Shown here: positions 31,699 through 39,079 of the stretch, one piece after another | Numbering within the stretch: position 1 is the first letter of the stretch | Layout: the number at the start of each line of letters is the position of its first letter | Source of the DNA: Stenotrophomonas aracearum | GTDB taxonomy: Bacteria > Pseudomonadota > Gammaproteobacteria > Xanthomonadales > Xanthomonadaceae | Direction of reading: 5' to 3' | Length of the DNA: 64,000 nucleotides | NCBI RefSeq assembly: GCF_031834615.1 | Contig: NZ_CP115543.1 | Span: 186,001-250,000, forward strand | Made by a program: the position numbers and the translations under genes | The notes under the pieces: model-generated | What the model was told of the DNA's origin: nothing | The model's database searches: none | What the model saw: only the letters and a program-made list of their open reading frames with translations

Positions 31699-31995
31699 AT
31701 GCGAATGCTGCTGAACATTCTGTACTACGTTGGATGGTTGGTGTGTGCCACACTTTTTGGAGCGGTCGCATACAACCGATACACGTCAGGGGCGCTCGGA
31801 CTCTTTGAGCTCTATGACCTTAAGCCGGAGCTTGTAATACAAGCAATGCAGTTTGGGGTCGTGCTCCTACTAATACAGACAATTTTGATCATTGTCAGGG
31901 CGACGCGTTGGAAGAAGGAACGAGTTGTAGAGGTTGTATTCGCGCTGCTCGCATGGGCGCCATTTATCTACAACTTCTCCTTCATCCGGGGATAA
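31699..31995 (+). CDS. Putative membrane immunity protein for the TpsA toxin tip
   Basis: A 98-residue protein with three predicted membrane segments (~5-25, 47-67, 78-95), beginning 33 bp after the tpsA stop with a weak GGGGA ribosome site. In CDI loci the gene immediately downstream of cdiA encodes the cognate immunity protein, so position argues for that role. Its C-terminus (FIYNFSFIRG) closely resembles the end of the protein at 34850-35161 (FLYNVSFIRS) and, more loosely, that at 34304-34660. These appear to be a small paralogous family. No named immunity family was recognised. Lower GC than the core genome. Confidence 0.65.
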   Translation: MRMLLNILYYVGWLVCATLFGAVAYNRYTSGALGLFELYDLKPELVIQAMQFGVVLLLIQTILIIVRATRWKKERVVEVVFALLAWAPFIYNFSFIRG

Positions 31996-32425
31996 CCCTC
32001 GAGGCATTTGTGCAAACCAGAAAAACATAAAGCTGGCTTTAGACGGGCAGTGCCTTGATGGTGAGTTGGAGGAGCAATTGCAGAGTCTCCGGCTCGTTGG
32101 CCGAATAGGAAACATAAACTGGACGAAGACATGGGGCTGTGGTTTCTGGTTAGCGCTCCAGCGGGAATCGTCTGGAGTGCTTCCGACGGCCAAGAGACTT
32201 GGACATAGATTGAGAGGTTGACGATGCTTCCTCCTGATGATCCAAAGATCATCTGGGATTTCTCAGCATTGAATGACCGCGCCAACTGCCTGCGTTGATG
32301 CGTTGTTGCCCAGCGCAAGACCTCCTCATCCAGGGTGGTGGAAGCGTCAACCTGGCCAGCACCAATCGCGACATAGATGGGCACGGGCAGCTCAAAGCTG
32401 CCAAGCCGCAGCAGGTCCAGCAACG
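31996..32425 (+). other. Relic-filled gap after the immunity gene
   Basis: About 430 bp with no intact gene. An ATG at 32224 opens a 24-codon frame (MLPPDDPKIIWDFSALNDRA...) stopping at 32296, which looks like the truncated front of a small protein. From 32328 an FHA-repeat relic begins (next entry). The rest shows short broken frames only. Base composition is lower in GC than the flanks. Confidence 0.5.
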
Positions 32426-32429
32426 ATGA
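32328..32429 (+). pseudogene. TpsA relic A: FHA-repeat fragment plus toxin tail
   Basis: A 34-codon frame reading IQGGGSVNLASTNRDID followed by a Lys/Gln-rich tail and TGA (32427-32429). The first part matches the tpsA segment IQGGGNVNLTSTSGDIH at ~29,131-29,180 in protein and DNA. The stop overlaps the ATG of the next gene (ATGA, 32426). This is what remains of an earlier or imported cdiA 3' end attached to its immunity gene. Confidence 0.7.
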
Positions 32430-32770
32430 AGCAAGAAGTGAGGGATCTATGGTATGGAGTTGAACATGATCTAGATGAGTACAGGAGAGTCAGTGGCAAC
32501 ATTCGGCGAGCGCTGATGTTCTGTGAGTCGCGAGCGGCGGAGCTGATCAAGGAAATCGGATTGTCTAGTTACGAAGGCGCAGGTTTGAAGTTCGACGAGC
32601 TTCGATCCTTGCTGGAGAATCTGTCTGCCGCGAAGTACAAGTTTGACTTCCCTTTGGGGGACAGGCTTGAAGGCCTGGTCTACCATATGGATCGGGACGA
32701 TGAATACTCGCGCCGGTTCTGGCATGGGAAGTTCAGTGAAGGACTCGAATGGCCGGTTGATGCGGAATGA
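32426..32770 (+). CDS. Orphan putative immunity protein A
   Basis: A 114-residue soluble, charged protein (MKQEVRDLWYGVEHDLDEYR...) with no membrane segment. Its ATG overlaps the stop of a TpsA tail relic by 4 bp, the coupling seen for toxin-tip/immunity pairs. A long upstream extension of the frame (to 32273) was rejected because it runs antiphase to the FHA relic. A related fragment (FxELRSLLExL) recurs at 33,183-33,225. No family recognised; the role is inferred from context. Confidence 0.6.
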   Translation: MKQEVRDLWYGVEHDLDEYRRVSGNIRRALMFCESRAAELIKEIGLSSYEGAGLKFDELRSLLENLSAAKYKFDFPLGDRLEGLVYHMDRDDEYSRRFWHGKFSEGLEWPVDAE

Positions 32771-32782
32771 CCACCTTCTAAC

Positions 32783-32887
32783 GCGTGCGGCGGAAACACC
32801 CTCATCGCCAACGGCGGCTGCCCCGTGGTCCATCATCCAGAAACAGGCTTTTCCTCTCCTGTTGAACCAGCACAAGCAAAGCGGTGA
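32783..32887 (+). pseudogene. TpsA relic B: FHA fragment plus toxin tail
   Basis: A 35-codon frame, GGNTLIANGG then CPVVHHPETGFSS and a short basic end, stopping at TGA 32885-32887. The first part matches tpsA GGDMTLIANGGSI (~28,191-28,232). The stop overlaps the GTG (32884) of the next small gene. It is a second displaced module of the same architecture as relic A. Confidence 0.6.
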
Positions 32888-33126
32888 CAATGCTGAGTAC
32901 CAATGATTCAATAACCCCTGAAATTGGCTATAGCGCGATGGTCATTTTCCTTGAAAGGTATTACGACAGAGGTGGTGGCGCCGACTCGCTCGCTGATGTA
33001 ATGAGTTCCATCTCTAGCTTCCTGTGGGGTGACGGCACTCCCAATGATCCTGCGATGTGGACGGACTGGCTAGACGCGATTGAGTTGGCGAAGAAGAGCG
33101 AAGAGGAGCAAAACCTGGACCAGTAG
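32884..33126 (+). CDS. Orphan putative immunity protein B
   Basis: An 80-residue acidic protein containing YSAMVIFLERYYDR, a Gly/Asp loop, and DPAMWTDWLDAIELAK. The pattern of an amphipathic helix with YY followed by DPAxWxDWxxA is reminiscent of small CDI/polymorphic-toxin immunity proteins, but no family name can be given. GTG 32884 overlaps the relic B stop; ATG 32890 is an alternative start. Probably retained to protect against a toxin tip no longer encoded intact here. Confidence 0.6.
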   Translation: MTMLSTNDSITPEIGYSAMVIFLERYYDRGGGADSLADVMSSISSFLWGDGTPNDPAMWTDWLDAIELAKKSEEEQNLDQ

Positions 33127-33179
33127 TTGGTTGGGGCCACGGCGCCGGGTCTTACCTAGCGCGCACGGAGGCAGGCTCA

Positions 33180-33323
33180 GTGTTCACCGAGCTTCGATCA
33201 TTGCTTGAAATGCTGCCTGTCGCGAAGGTGGTCGCCGGCCAAGACCTGACCCTGATTAGAAAAAACATCAACCTCATCTCCCGGTGGGGCGTTCAGGACA
33301 CGCAGATCAGTCAGTTTCTGTAA
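33180..33323 (+). pseudogene. Chimeric relic: immunity A fragment fused to FHA repeat
   Basis: One 48-codon open stretch ending in TAA 33321-33323. Its first ~15 codons (FTELRSLLEMLPVAK) match immunity protein A (FDELRSLLENLSAAK). The next ~30 codons (VVAGQDLTLIRKNINLIS) match tpsA VAAGQDLTLIGKDINLIA at ~27,850-27,900. It records an illegitimate or homologous join between modules. Confidence 0.7.
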
Positions 33324-33363
33324 ATGCACGTTACCCGGCGCGCATGCGCTTGATCCTGGGTTC

Positions 33364-33606
33364 GTGATCCGTCAGGTGGTGCCTGACGGGTACGGTGGGT
33401 TTTCCGTGTCCAACAGCGGGTGGGGTACAGGCTGCAGTCCGTTCAGCAATTCCGGTTCCGGGCTGATGACTGTGTGGGCGCCCAACACTTGCGACATAGA
33501 TTCCCAGGTTGACGATTTTCAGTGGCCGTGGAGCGACTTTCCATCAAGGGAGAAGTGCATGAGTAGTCGGGATCCGCAGGTAAAATTGATAGAGGTCTTC
33601 CAGTGA
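33364..33606 (+). pseudogene. Orphan toxin-tail fragment C
   Basis: An 80-codon frame from GTG 33364 (open back to ~33,256) ending TGA 33604-33606. It is rich in Gly/Ser/Trp, with GYGGFSVSNSGWGTG and a later C...C segment. The stop overlaps the GTG of the next gene by 4 bp, as in relics A and B. I read it as the truncated 3' end of a different cdiA tip; it could instead be a small free-standing protein. It has no recognised domain. Confidence 0.5.
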
Positions 33607-34052
33607 ACCAACGTATTGCGTTTTCGAAGATTCTAGCGGTTGGGCTTAGCACCGGAATCTGTGGTTCGCTCCTGATTGGCCTGCCACTGAGCATCAATAT
33701 AGGGACGGCACTTGAGACAGTCTGCTTTTCTTTAATCACAGGCATGGTGGCAGCTGCATTTGGCGTTGTTCTTGGCTTCCCAGCCATTCTCTTTGTTGAT
33801 GCTTTGCTACCTAACGTGAAGTTTCGTCATGTCGCGTTGGGTGCCTTTTGTGCGGCGCTCGCTTGGCTAGTAGTTGAGGGTGCGTTTGCGCGTGACGCGT
33901 GGAGTAACATCTGGACAAGCAGCAACTTCTGGCTTGAGCGGGCGCCAAGACGATTTGCGGCTTTTGCCATCATAGGTCTGCTGTCGGGCCTCCTTTACGC
34001 TTTCATATGGCCCCGCTTGCGGCGAAAGCTGACAGCGGGTAGGTGCGCGTGA
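33603..34052 (+). CDS. Orphan membrane protein C, putative immunity
   Basis: A 149-residue protein with about four hydrophobic helices (~8-30, 38-62, 75-95, 118-138) and a basic C-terminus. Its GTG start overlaps the preceding tail fragment's stop (GTGA), suggesting a coupled toxin-tip/immunity pair. No family recognised. It is low in GC relative to core genes. It does not resemble the 98-residue family at 31699. Confidence 0.6.
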   Translation: MNQRIAFSKILAVGLSTGICGSLLIGLPLSINIGTALETVCFSLITGMVAAAFGVVLGFPAILFVDALLPNVKFRHVALGAFCAALAWLVVEGAFARDAWSNIWTSSNFWLERAPRRFAAFAIIGLLSGLLYAFIWPRLRRKLTAGRCA

Positions 34053-34303
34053 TTGGAGTGGGCGGCACCCCATGGCATGTCGCCATGCGCGGTCAGGGAC
34101 GAGTACGGGCTACGCATCGTCGTCCCAATGCCTGGGGGCTGAGCGGACGCGACCCTGTTCAGGACCTTGACTGCATGACCGAGGCCGAGGCGGGCAGTCA
34201 TCGGTGTACGTTGTCTCGGGCAAGGTCCGCCCTACATGGCATCGCCTGTGGGCTGCCCTCGTGATGCAGGCTAGATTCTGGCGCAAATTCTACTGAAGCC
34301 GCC

Positions 34304-34660
34304 ATGAAAACCATGGCGACTGCTGGGGCGAGAAGATTGACGAACGCGTTTGTCCGAGTGAGTCTCAAGGCTGCCGATTGGCTGCACCTGCTGCTTTGGG
34401 TCGTCTCAATCTGCTACCTGCTGCTTGTCAACCTGAATCGAGCGGCGTTTCGCGATCCGACCTTCTACGGGATGCATGCAACCAGTTTTGTGAGCTACCA
34501 CGCCGCAGTATTCTGGTCCGCACATCTTGCGGTCCTTCTGCTGACCGTTGCAGTGATCGTTCGAATCGGAACCAGGCGCCGCACGGCGCCTGCTGAGTTG
34601 CTGGCGGCGCTTTTCGGTTGGGGAATGCTGCTCTGGAGCCTTTCGTTCGCGTGGTCCTAG
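34304..34660 (+). CDS. Small membrane protein, immunity-family paralogue 2
   Basis: 118 residues with three hydrophobic segments (~23-43, 65-88, 97-115) and the end LLWSLSFAWS. It shares size, topology and the terminal W/F-x-x-SF pattern with the proteins at 31699 and 34850. ATG 34313 is an alternative start. The 250-bp gap before it (34053-34303) shows no gene; a 73-codon frame there is not convincing. The immunity role is inferred from the array. Confidence 0.6.
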   Translation: MKTMATAGARRLTNAFVRVSLKAADWLHLLLWVVSICYLLLVNLNRAAFRDPTFYGMHATSFVSYHAAVFWSAHLAVLLLTVAVIVRIGTRRRTAPAELLAALFGWGMLLWSLSFAWS

Positions 34661-34704
34661 TTGAACTGGCGTAGGGCTTGGAGTGCAGCGCTTGGCAGGA
34701 TCCA

Positions 34705-34806
34705 GCCAAGCAGGGCGTGGCTCTACCCATTGACGCTATGGCGCACAATCTGCCCTGTTCGCGATCGGCCTGCTCGCCGGGTCGGCTGTCAGTACGGAGC
34801 TGGTTC
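34705..34806 (+). pseudogene. Relic of the amidase gene's 5' region, headed by a SMAG element
   Basis: A SMAG-like palindrome (GCCAAGC-AGG-GCGTGGC plus TCTAC, 34705-34726) is followed by sequence matching the start region of the amidase at 35184-35312: GGCTCTACxCATTG, then CACAATC, then CTGCTCGCCGGGT and CAGTAC. The part encoding the lipoprotein signal is thus present in a decayed second copy, pointing to tandem duplication of this boundary. Confidence 0.65.
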
Positions 34807-34849
34807 GGTGCGAGAATGCGGTGCTGATTTGAAGAGTTACGGGATCGAA

Positions 34850-35161
34850 ATGGGTGAGGCCAAACGAACGCTTTTGGAATGGCTCTATCATTCCCTATGG
34901 TTGCTCTGCCTTCTGGTGGAATCGGTCTCAGCCTATTCCCATTGGAATCGACGCTCGAGACTGGCGGCAGAACTACTATCCGCTCCATACGGCGACTGGG
35001 TTCGACTGGCGGGGATAGTTGCCACACTGTCACTGCCGGTGCTGTGTTGCATCCTGATGGCGCGTATGAGGAACTTGAGATGGGCACGCGCCTGGGAAGT
35101 CGCCTTGGCACTCATTGTCATTTCCATGTTCCTGTACAACGTTTCATTCATCAGGTCGTGA
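34850..35161 (+). CDS. Small membrane protein, immunity-family paralogue 3
   Basis: A 103-residue protein with three hydrophobic segments and the C-terminus MFLYNVSFIRS, nearly identical in pattern to FIYNFSFIRG of the protein directly after tpsA. The frame is open upstream to a TTG at 34661, but that part overlaps the amidase relic and lacks a ribosome site, so ATG 34850 was used. Position at the right end of the array, next to the duplicated amidase boundary, suggests it was carried in by cassette duplication. Confidence 0.65.
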   Translation: MGEAKRTLLEWLYHSLWLLCLLVESVSAYSHWNRRSRLAAELLSAPYGDWVRLAGIVATLSLPVLCCILMARMRNLRWARAWEVALALIVISMFLYNVSFIRS

Positions 35162-35183
35162 GATTGCAGGCTGCGTCGTCGGT

Positions 35184-35206
35184 AGCCTCGCAGGGCCTGG
35201 CTCTAC
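35184..35206 (-). repeat. Degenerate SMAG-type repeat before the amidase gene
   Basis: GCCTCGC-AGG-GCCTGGC followed by TCTAC (reverse of GTAGA); two mismatches between arms. It pairs with the SMAG at 34705-34726 as part of the duplicated amidase boundary. Confidence 0.5.
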
Positions 35207-35239
35207 GCATTGGGGCGGCTTATGAAGCACAATCAAGCC

Positions 35240-35983
35240 ATGCGCCGATTCCGACTCCCGCTCGTGCTGCTCGCCACCGCCCTGCTCGCCGGGTGCGCCA
35301 CCAGTACCGACATCCGCAGCCCGCTGGCCACCTGGGTGCCGTCGCCGAACCATAACGTGCGCAGCCCGGTCATCATCGTGCTGCACCACACCGATCAGGA
35401 CAACGTGCAGCAGAGCCTGCACACCCTGCGCACCGCCAACAGCGGGGGCCGGGTCAGTTCGCACTATCTGGTGGGTTCCGATGGCCATATCTACCAGCTG
35501 GTGGCCGACAACCTGCGCGCCTGGCATGCCGGTGGCGGCCGCTGGGGCAGCATCACCGATCTCAATTCGGCCTCGATCGGCATTGAGATCGACAACGACG
35601 GCAACAGCCCGTTCGCGCCCGAGCAGATCGCCGCGCTGATCCGCCTGCTCACTGACGTGTGCACACGTCTGGACATCCCGCGCAGCCAGATCATCGCCCA
35701 TGCCGACCTCGCCCCCGCCCGCAAGCAGGACCCCAGCCGCTACTTCCCGTGGCAGCAGCTGGCGGAAGCCGGCTTCGGGGTGTGGCCGCGCGCCAGCGAC
35801 GGCCCGGCGCCTGAGGGCTTCGACCCGTGGCTGGGCCTGCAGGTGTTCGGGTACGCACTCGACCACCGCGCTGCTACCGTAGGCGCGTTCCACCGTCGAT
35901 TCCGAGGCCGCGACGACCTGCCGGCCACCCTCGACGCGGAAGACGCCCGCATCCTGCATTCGCTGCTGCTACAGACCCGGTGA
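35240..35983 (+). CDS. N-acetylmuramoyl-L-alanine amidase lipoprotein (AmiD/AmpD type)
   Basis: A 247-residue lipoprotein (signal ending LLAGC) with an Amidase_2 domain. Zinc ligands are suggested by VLHHTDQ (~residue 45) and IIAHADLAPARKQDP (~150), with SHYLVGSDG and WHAGGGRWG in the core. A C-terminal ~65-residue region (GFDPWLGLQVFGY...) resembles the peptidoglycan-binding end of AmiD. It cleaves the bond between muramic acid and the stem peptide at the outer-membrane inner leaflet. ATG 35240 gives a compact lipoprotein signal; ATG 35222 is an alternative. It is followed after 1 bp by mltA, an apt partner in murein turnover. Confidence 0.88.
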   Translation: MRRFRLPLVLLATALLAGCATSTDIRSPLATWVPSPNHNVRSPVIIVLHHTDQDNVQQSLHTLRTANSGGRVSSHYLVGSDGHIYQLVADNLRAWHAGGGRWGSITDLNSASIGIEIDNDGNSPFAPEQIAALIRLLTDVCTRLDIPRSQIIAHADLAPARKQDPSRYFPWQQLAEAGFGVWPRASDGPAPEGFDPWLGLQVFGYALDHRAATVGAFHRRFRGRDDLPATLDAEDARILHSLLLQTR

Positions 35984-35984
35984 C

Positions 35985-37130
35985 ATGACCAAGCTTTCTG
36001 CCTTCGCCCTCCTGGGCCTGACCCTTCTCACCGCCTGCAGCACCGTTCCTCCTACCAAGCCAATCGCCGCCCCACCTACCAACACCTATGCAAAGGCCGA
36101 CTGGAAGGCGCTCCCGCAGGTTGCCGATGCTGACCTGGAGGCCGGCTTCGCCGCCTGGCGCAGCGCCTGCCCGCGCCTGAAGAGCGATGCGGTCTGGGCC
36201 TCTACCTGCGCAGCCGCCGCGACCGTGCAGAACACCCCAACGGCGATACGCCGGTTCCTGCAGGACAACCTGCAGGTGTACGCACTGCGCGCTGGTGGCC
36301 ATCGCGCCGATGGCCTGATTACCGGCTACTACGAACCGGTCTACAGCGGCAGCCTTACCCGCACCGCCAAGGCCACCGTGCCGGTGTACGGCGTGCCGAG
36401 CGACATGGTCAGCGTGCAGCTCGATGACCTCTATCCCGAACTCAAGGGCAAGCGCCTGCGCGGCCGCTTGGAAGGGCGCGTGCTCCGGCCCTACGACGAT
36501 TCGGCAAAGATCAGCGCCCAGGGTGCCAAGGCACCAGTACTGGCCTGGCTGACCAACCCGATGGACCTGCAGTTCCTGCAGATCCAGGGCTCGGGCCGCA
36601 TCCGCCTGGACGACGGCCGCCAGCTGCGCATCGCCTACGCCGACCAGAACGGCCACCGGTACCGCCCCATCGGCCGCTGGCTGGTGGAGCAGGGCGAGCT
36701 GAAGAAGGAAGACGTCACCATGGACGCCATCCGCACCTGGGCCAACGCACACCCGGCGCGCGTGCCCGAGCTGCTGGCGAGCAACCCCAGCTATGTGTTC
36801 TTCACCAAGGGCCCGGACGGCGACGAAGGCCCGCATGGCTCGTTGAACGTGCCGCTCACCGCCGGTTACAGCGTGGCGGTGGACCGCAACGTGGTGCCGC
36901 TGGGCAGCCTGCTGTGGCTGTCCACCACTCGCCCGGACGGCACCCCCGTAGTGCGCCCGGTCGCCGCGCAGGACACCGGCGGCGCCATCGCCGGCGAAGT
37001 GCGCGCCGACCTGTACTGGGGCACTGGCGACGCGGCCGGCAAGCTGGCGGGCGACATGAAGCAGAAGGGCAACCTGTGGCTGCTGTGGCCGAAGGGTGCA
37101 GCGCTACCCACTTCCACTGCTGTCGAGTAA
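35985..37130 (+). CDS. mltA: Membrane-bound lytic transglycosylase A
   Basis: A 381-residue lipoprotein (LLTACS) with the MltA domain (GLITGYYEPVYSGS; LQIQGSGRI) and the C-terminal 3D domain, where AQDTGGAI carries the catalytic Asp. It cleaves the MurNAc-GlcNAc bond to form 1,6-anhydro ends at the outer membrane. It lies directly downstream of the amidase, so the pair probably acts together in peptidoglycan recycling. Confidence 0.93.
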   Translation: MTKLSAFALLGLTLLTACSTVPPTKPIAAPPTNTYAKADWKALPQVADADLEAGFAAWRSACPRLKSDAVWASTCAAAATVQNTPTAIRRFLQDNLQVYALRAGGHRADGLITGYYEPVYSGSLTRTAKATVPVYGVPSDMVSVQLDDLYPELKGKRLRGRLEGRVLRPYDDSAKISAQGAKAPVLAWLTNPMDLQFLQIQGSGRIRLDDGRQLRIAYADQNGHRYRPIGRWLVEQGELKKEDVTMDAIRTWANAHPARVPELLASNPSYVFFTKGPDGDEGPHGSLNVPLTAGYSVAVDRNVVPLGSLLWLSTTRPDGTPVVRPVAAQDTGGAIAGEVRADLYWGTGDAAGKLAGDMKQKGNLWLLWPKGAALPTSTAVE

Positions 37131-37140
37131 GGACGCGAGC

Positions 37141-37683
37141 ATGGTCTTCTTCTACGCGATGGTTGCGGTGATGGTGGTGGAGATCGTGCTCATGCTTGTT
37201 TGGAGCCCGCTCTACTTCGGGCTGGGCATCCGGTTGTTCAGCGAGCGCATTCCGGCCACGGCGGAGATGCGTGAACGGCTGGTGCTGAACTGCCTTGAGC
37301 GCGACGTGGCTACCCAGGAATGGATTCCACTGGTGTTCCGCGCATTGCCTGATGGCCGCATGGCGTTCCGCGAGAGCTTTTTCCTGGCCGTCAGCGGGCG
37401 TTATTACCCGGTGATGCGTGGGCTGGTGGTGGTGGACGCCAAGCGCAACCAGGTACGCGTGGAAGGCATCTGCAACTGGATGACCCTGGGCTTTGCGGTG
37501 CTGTGCATAGCGATGCCGATGGTGGCGACGTCCACATGGCCGATGCTGCTGATCCTCGGGTTGTTCGTGTATTGCTACTTCATCCAACGCCGTCGTTACC
37601 ACGAAGTGGCCGAAGCGCTGCGCGAACAGATGCGCACGGAATTGCCCGAAGCCATCATGCAGTTGCGCCGCCGGGTGGGGTGA
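37141..37683 (+). CDS. Membrane protein of unknown function
   Basis: 180 residues with a hydrophobic N-terminal helix (~3-27) and two more near 112-142, and a basic C-terminal amphipathic helix. A ribosome site AAGGA lies 7-12 bp before ATG 37141. It follows mltA by 10 bp and may be co-transcribed. No family recognised. Confidence 0.7.
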   Translation: MVFFYAMVAVMVVEIVLMLVWSPLYFGLGIRLFSERIPATAEMRERLVLNCLERDVATQEWIPLVFRALPDGRMAFRESFFLAVSGRYYPVMRGLVVVDAKRNQVRVEGICNWMTLGFAVLCIAMPMVATSTWPMLLILGLFVYCYFIQRRRYHEVAEALREQMRTELPEAIMQLRRRVG

Positions 37684-37684
37684 T

Positions 37685-37807
37685 GACACGCATGGCGTGT
37701 CACTACGCGTAGACCCCAGGACAACGCGTGCAACCGCGTAGAGACACGCCATGCGTGTCCCGCACAATCCCAAACGGAAACCACGGTAGTGCCACGCCCT
37801 GCGTGGC
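37685..37807. repeat. Cluster of three SMAG-type palindromes
   Basis: 37685-37706 (minus orientation, GACACGC-ATG-GCGTGTC then CTAC), 37738-37760 (GTAGA, GACACGC-CAT-GCGTGTC) and 37786-37807 (GTAGT, GCCACGC-CCT-GCGTGGC). The first two face each other, the usual paired arrangement that can form a long hairpin. They fill the 230-bp gap between genes. Confidence 0.75.
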
Positions 37808-37913
37808 AAACCGAAGCCAGTAAATCTACTGCCCCCCAATCAGTGATTACTCGCAAGCCCCCACCACGCCCCAGCGCTAGCATTTCCCCACCAGGAACTG
37901 CCGCGACCCCACC

Positions 37914-38849
37914 ATGCACGAAGGCCTCCTAAAAAGCTGGAACGCCGGCCACGCCCGCCAATCCATCATCGCCTTCATAGCCCGCGTCACCCAGGAAGGC
38001 GGCCCCGAGTACGTGGCCCCGGCCGCACGCATCGCCGTCTTCGACAACGACGGCTGCCTCTGGTGCGAAAAGCCCATGCCAATCCAGGTCGACTTCCTGC
38101 TCCGCCGCATCGCCGAGCAGGCCGAAGCCGATCCTACCCTGCGCGAGAAGCAACCCTGGAAGGCGGTATACGGCAAAGACCAGGCCTGGCTGGGCAGCAT
38201 CATTACCCGCCATTACGAAGGCGACGACTCCCTGCTCAAGCAAGCTGCCGAAGGCCTGCTCTCCGCCTACGTAGACGACGAGGTCGAAGCGTACTCTGCC
38301 AAATCCCTGCAGTTCCTGCTCAACACCCACAACCCGGTACTCGACCGCCCTTACCTCAAAACCGCTTACGCGCCCATGCGTGAGCTGCTCAGCTACCTCG
38401 AAGCCAACCGCTTCACCAGCTACATCGTCTCCGGCGGCGGGCGCGACTTCATGCGGCCCATCACCCAATCGCTGTACGGCATTCCCCCAGAACGCGTGGT
38501 CGGCACCTCGGTGGTGCTGGATTACCGCGAGAAGGACGGCATCGGCACGCTGGTCCACACCTCCAAGCTCGAGGTATTCGACGACGGCCCCAACAAGGTC
38601 GTACGCATCTGGAGCCGCATCGGCGCCCGCCCGATCTTCGCTGCCGGCAACTCCAATGGCGACATCCCGATGCTGCAGTTCGCCACCCAGGGTGAGGGCG
38701 CCTCACTGGCCCTGCTGGTCACCCACGATGACGACGTCCGCGAGATCGCCTACGCCTCCGGCGCCGAGAAAGCCGTCGCCCTGGCCGCCGAAAGCGGCTG
38801 GCCGCGGGTGAGCGTGCGTGATGACTGGTCCAAGGTATTTGTCGACTAG
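37914..38849 (+). CDS. HAD-superfamily phosphatase (SerB-like)
   Basis: 311 residues with the HAD motifs: FDNDGCLW (motif I, D-x-D nucleophile pair near residue 44), VSGGGRDF (motif II) and AGNSNGDIPML (motif IV). A helical cap is inserted between motif I and motif II. Such proteins are often annotated as phosphoserine-phosphatase-like; the substrate is unknown. It stands alone, preceded by SMAG repeats. Confidence 0.85.
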   Translation: MHEGLLKSWNAGHARQSIIAFIARVTQEGGPEYVAPAARIAVFDNDGCLWCEKPMPIQVDFLLRRIAEQAEADPTLREKQPWKAVYGKDQAWLGSIITRHYEGDDSLLKQAAEGLLSAYVDDEVEAYSAKSLQFLLNTHNPVLDRPYLKTAYAPMRELLSYLEANRFTSYIVSGGGRDFMRPITQSLYGIPPERVVGTSVVLDYREKDGIGTLVHTSKLEVFDDGPNKVVRIWSRIGARPIFAAGNSNGDIPMLQFATQGEGASLALLVTHDDDVREIAYASGAEKAVALAAESGWPRVSVRDDWSKVFVD

Positions 38850-39079
38850 GCTCGAAACCAATGTCATCCCCACCTCACCTCGGGAGCTGATGACGGGTTA
38901 AGACGTCCATGGAAGGCGCAGAACAGCCAAAAGTGACTCGCTTGCTCTTCTTGATTGCACTTCGCGGAAGGCGGATACAAGCGTTGACGGATGCGCCATG
39001 CATCGAGCCGGCGGAAGCAACCGCCGCACGCGATAGCATGGGCCGAGCCTAAGCACAGGATGGCCCCCCAGGGAACACG

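Noticed and set aside
32273..32425. Upstream extension of orphan immunity gene A
   Set aside because: The extension runs antiphase to the FHA relic, and ATG 32426 overlaps the relic's stop as expected.
34043..34264. 73-codon frame between two small membrane genes
   Set aside because: Arg/His/Gly-rich composition with no domain and no ribosome site; looks like non-coding sequence.
34661..34849. TTG-initiated extension of the 34850 gene
   Set aside because: It reads through the SMAG element and amidase relic; ATG 34850 matches the length of its paralogue.
31666..35200. Insertion sequence or prophage as cause of the low-GC region
   Set aside because: No transposase, integrase, terminal inverted repeats or phage genes were found; the content fits CDI cassette exchange.
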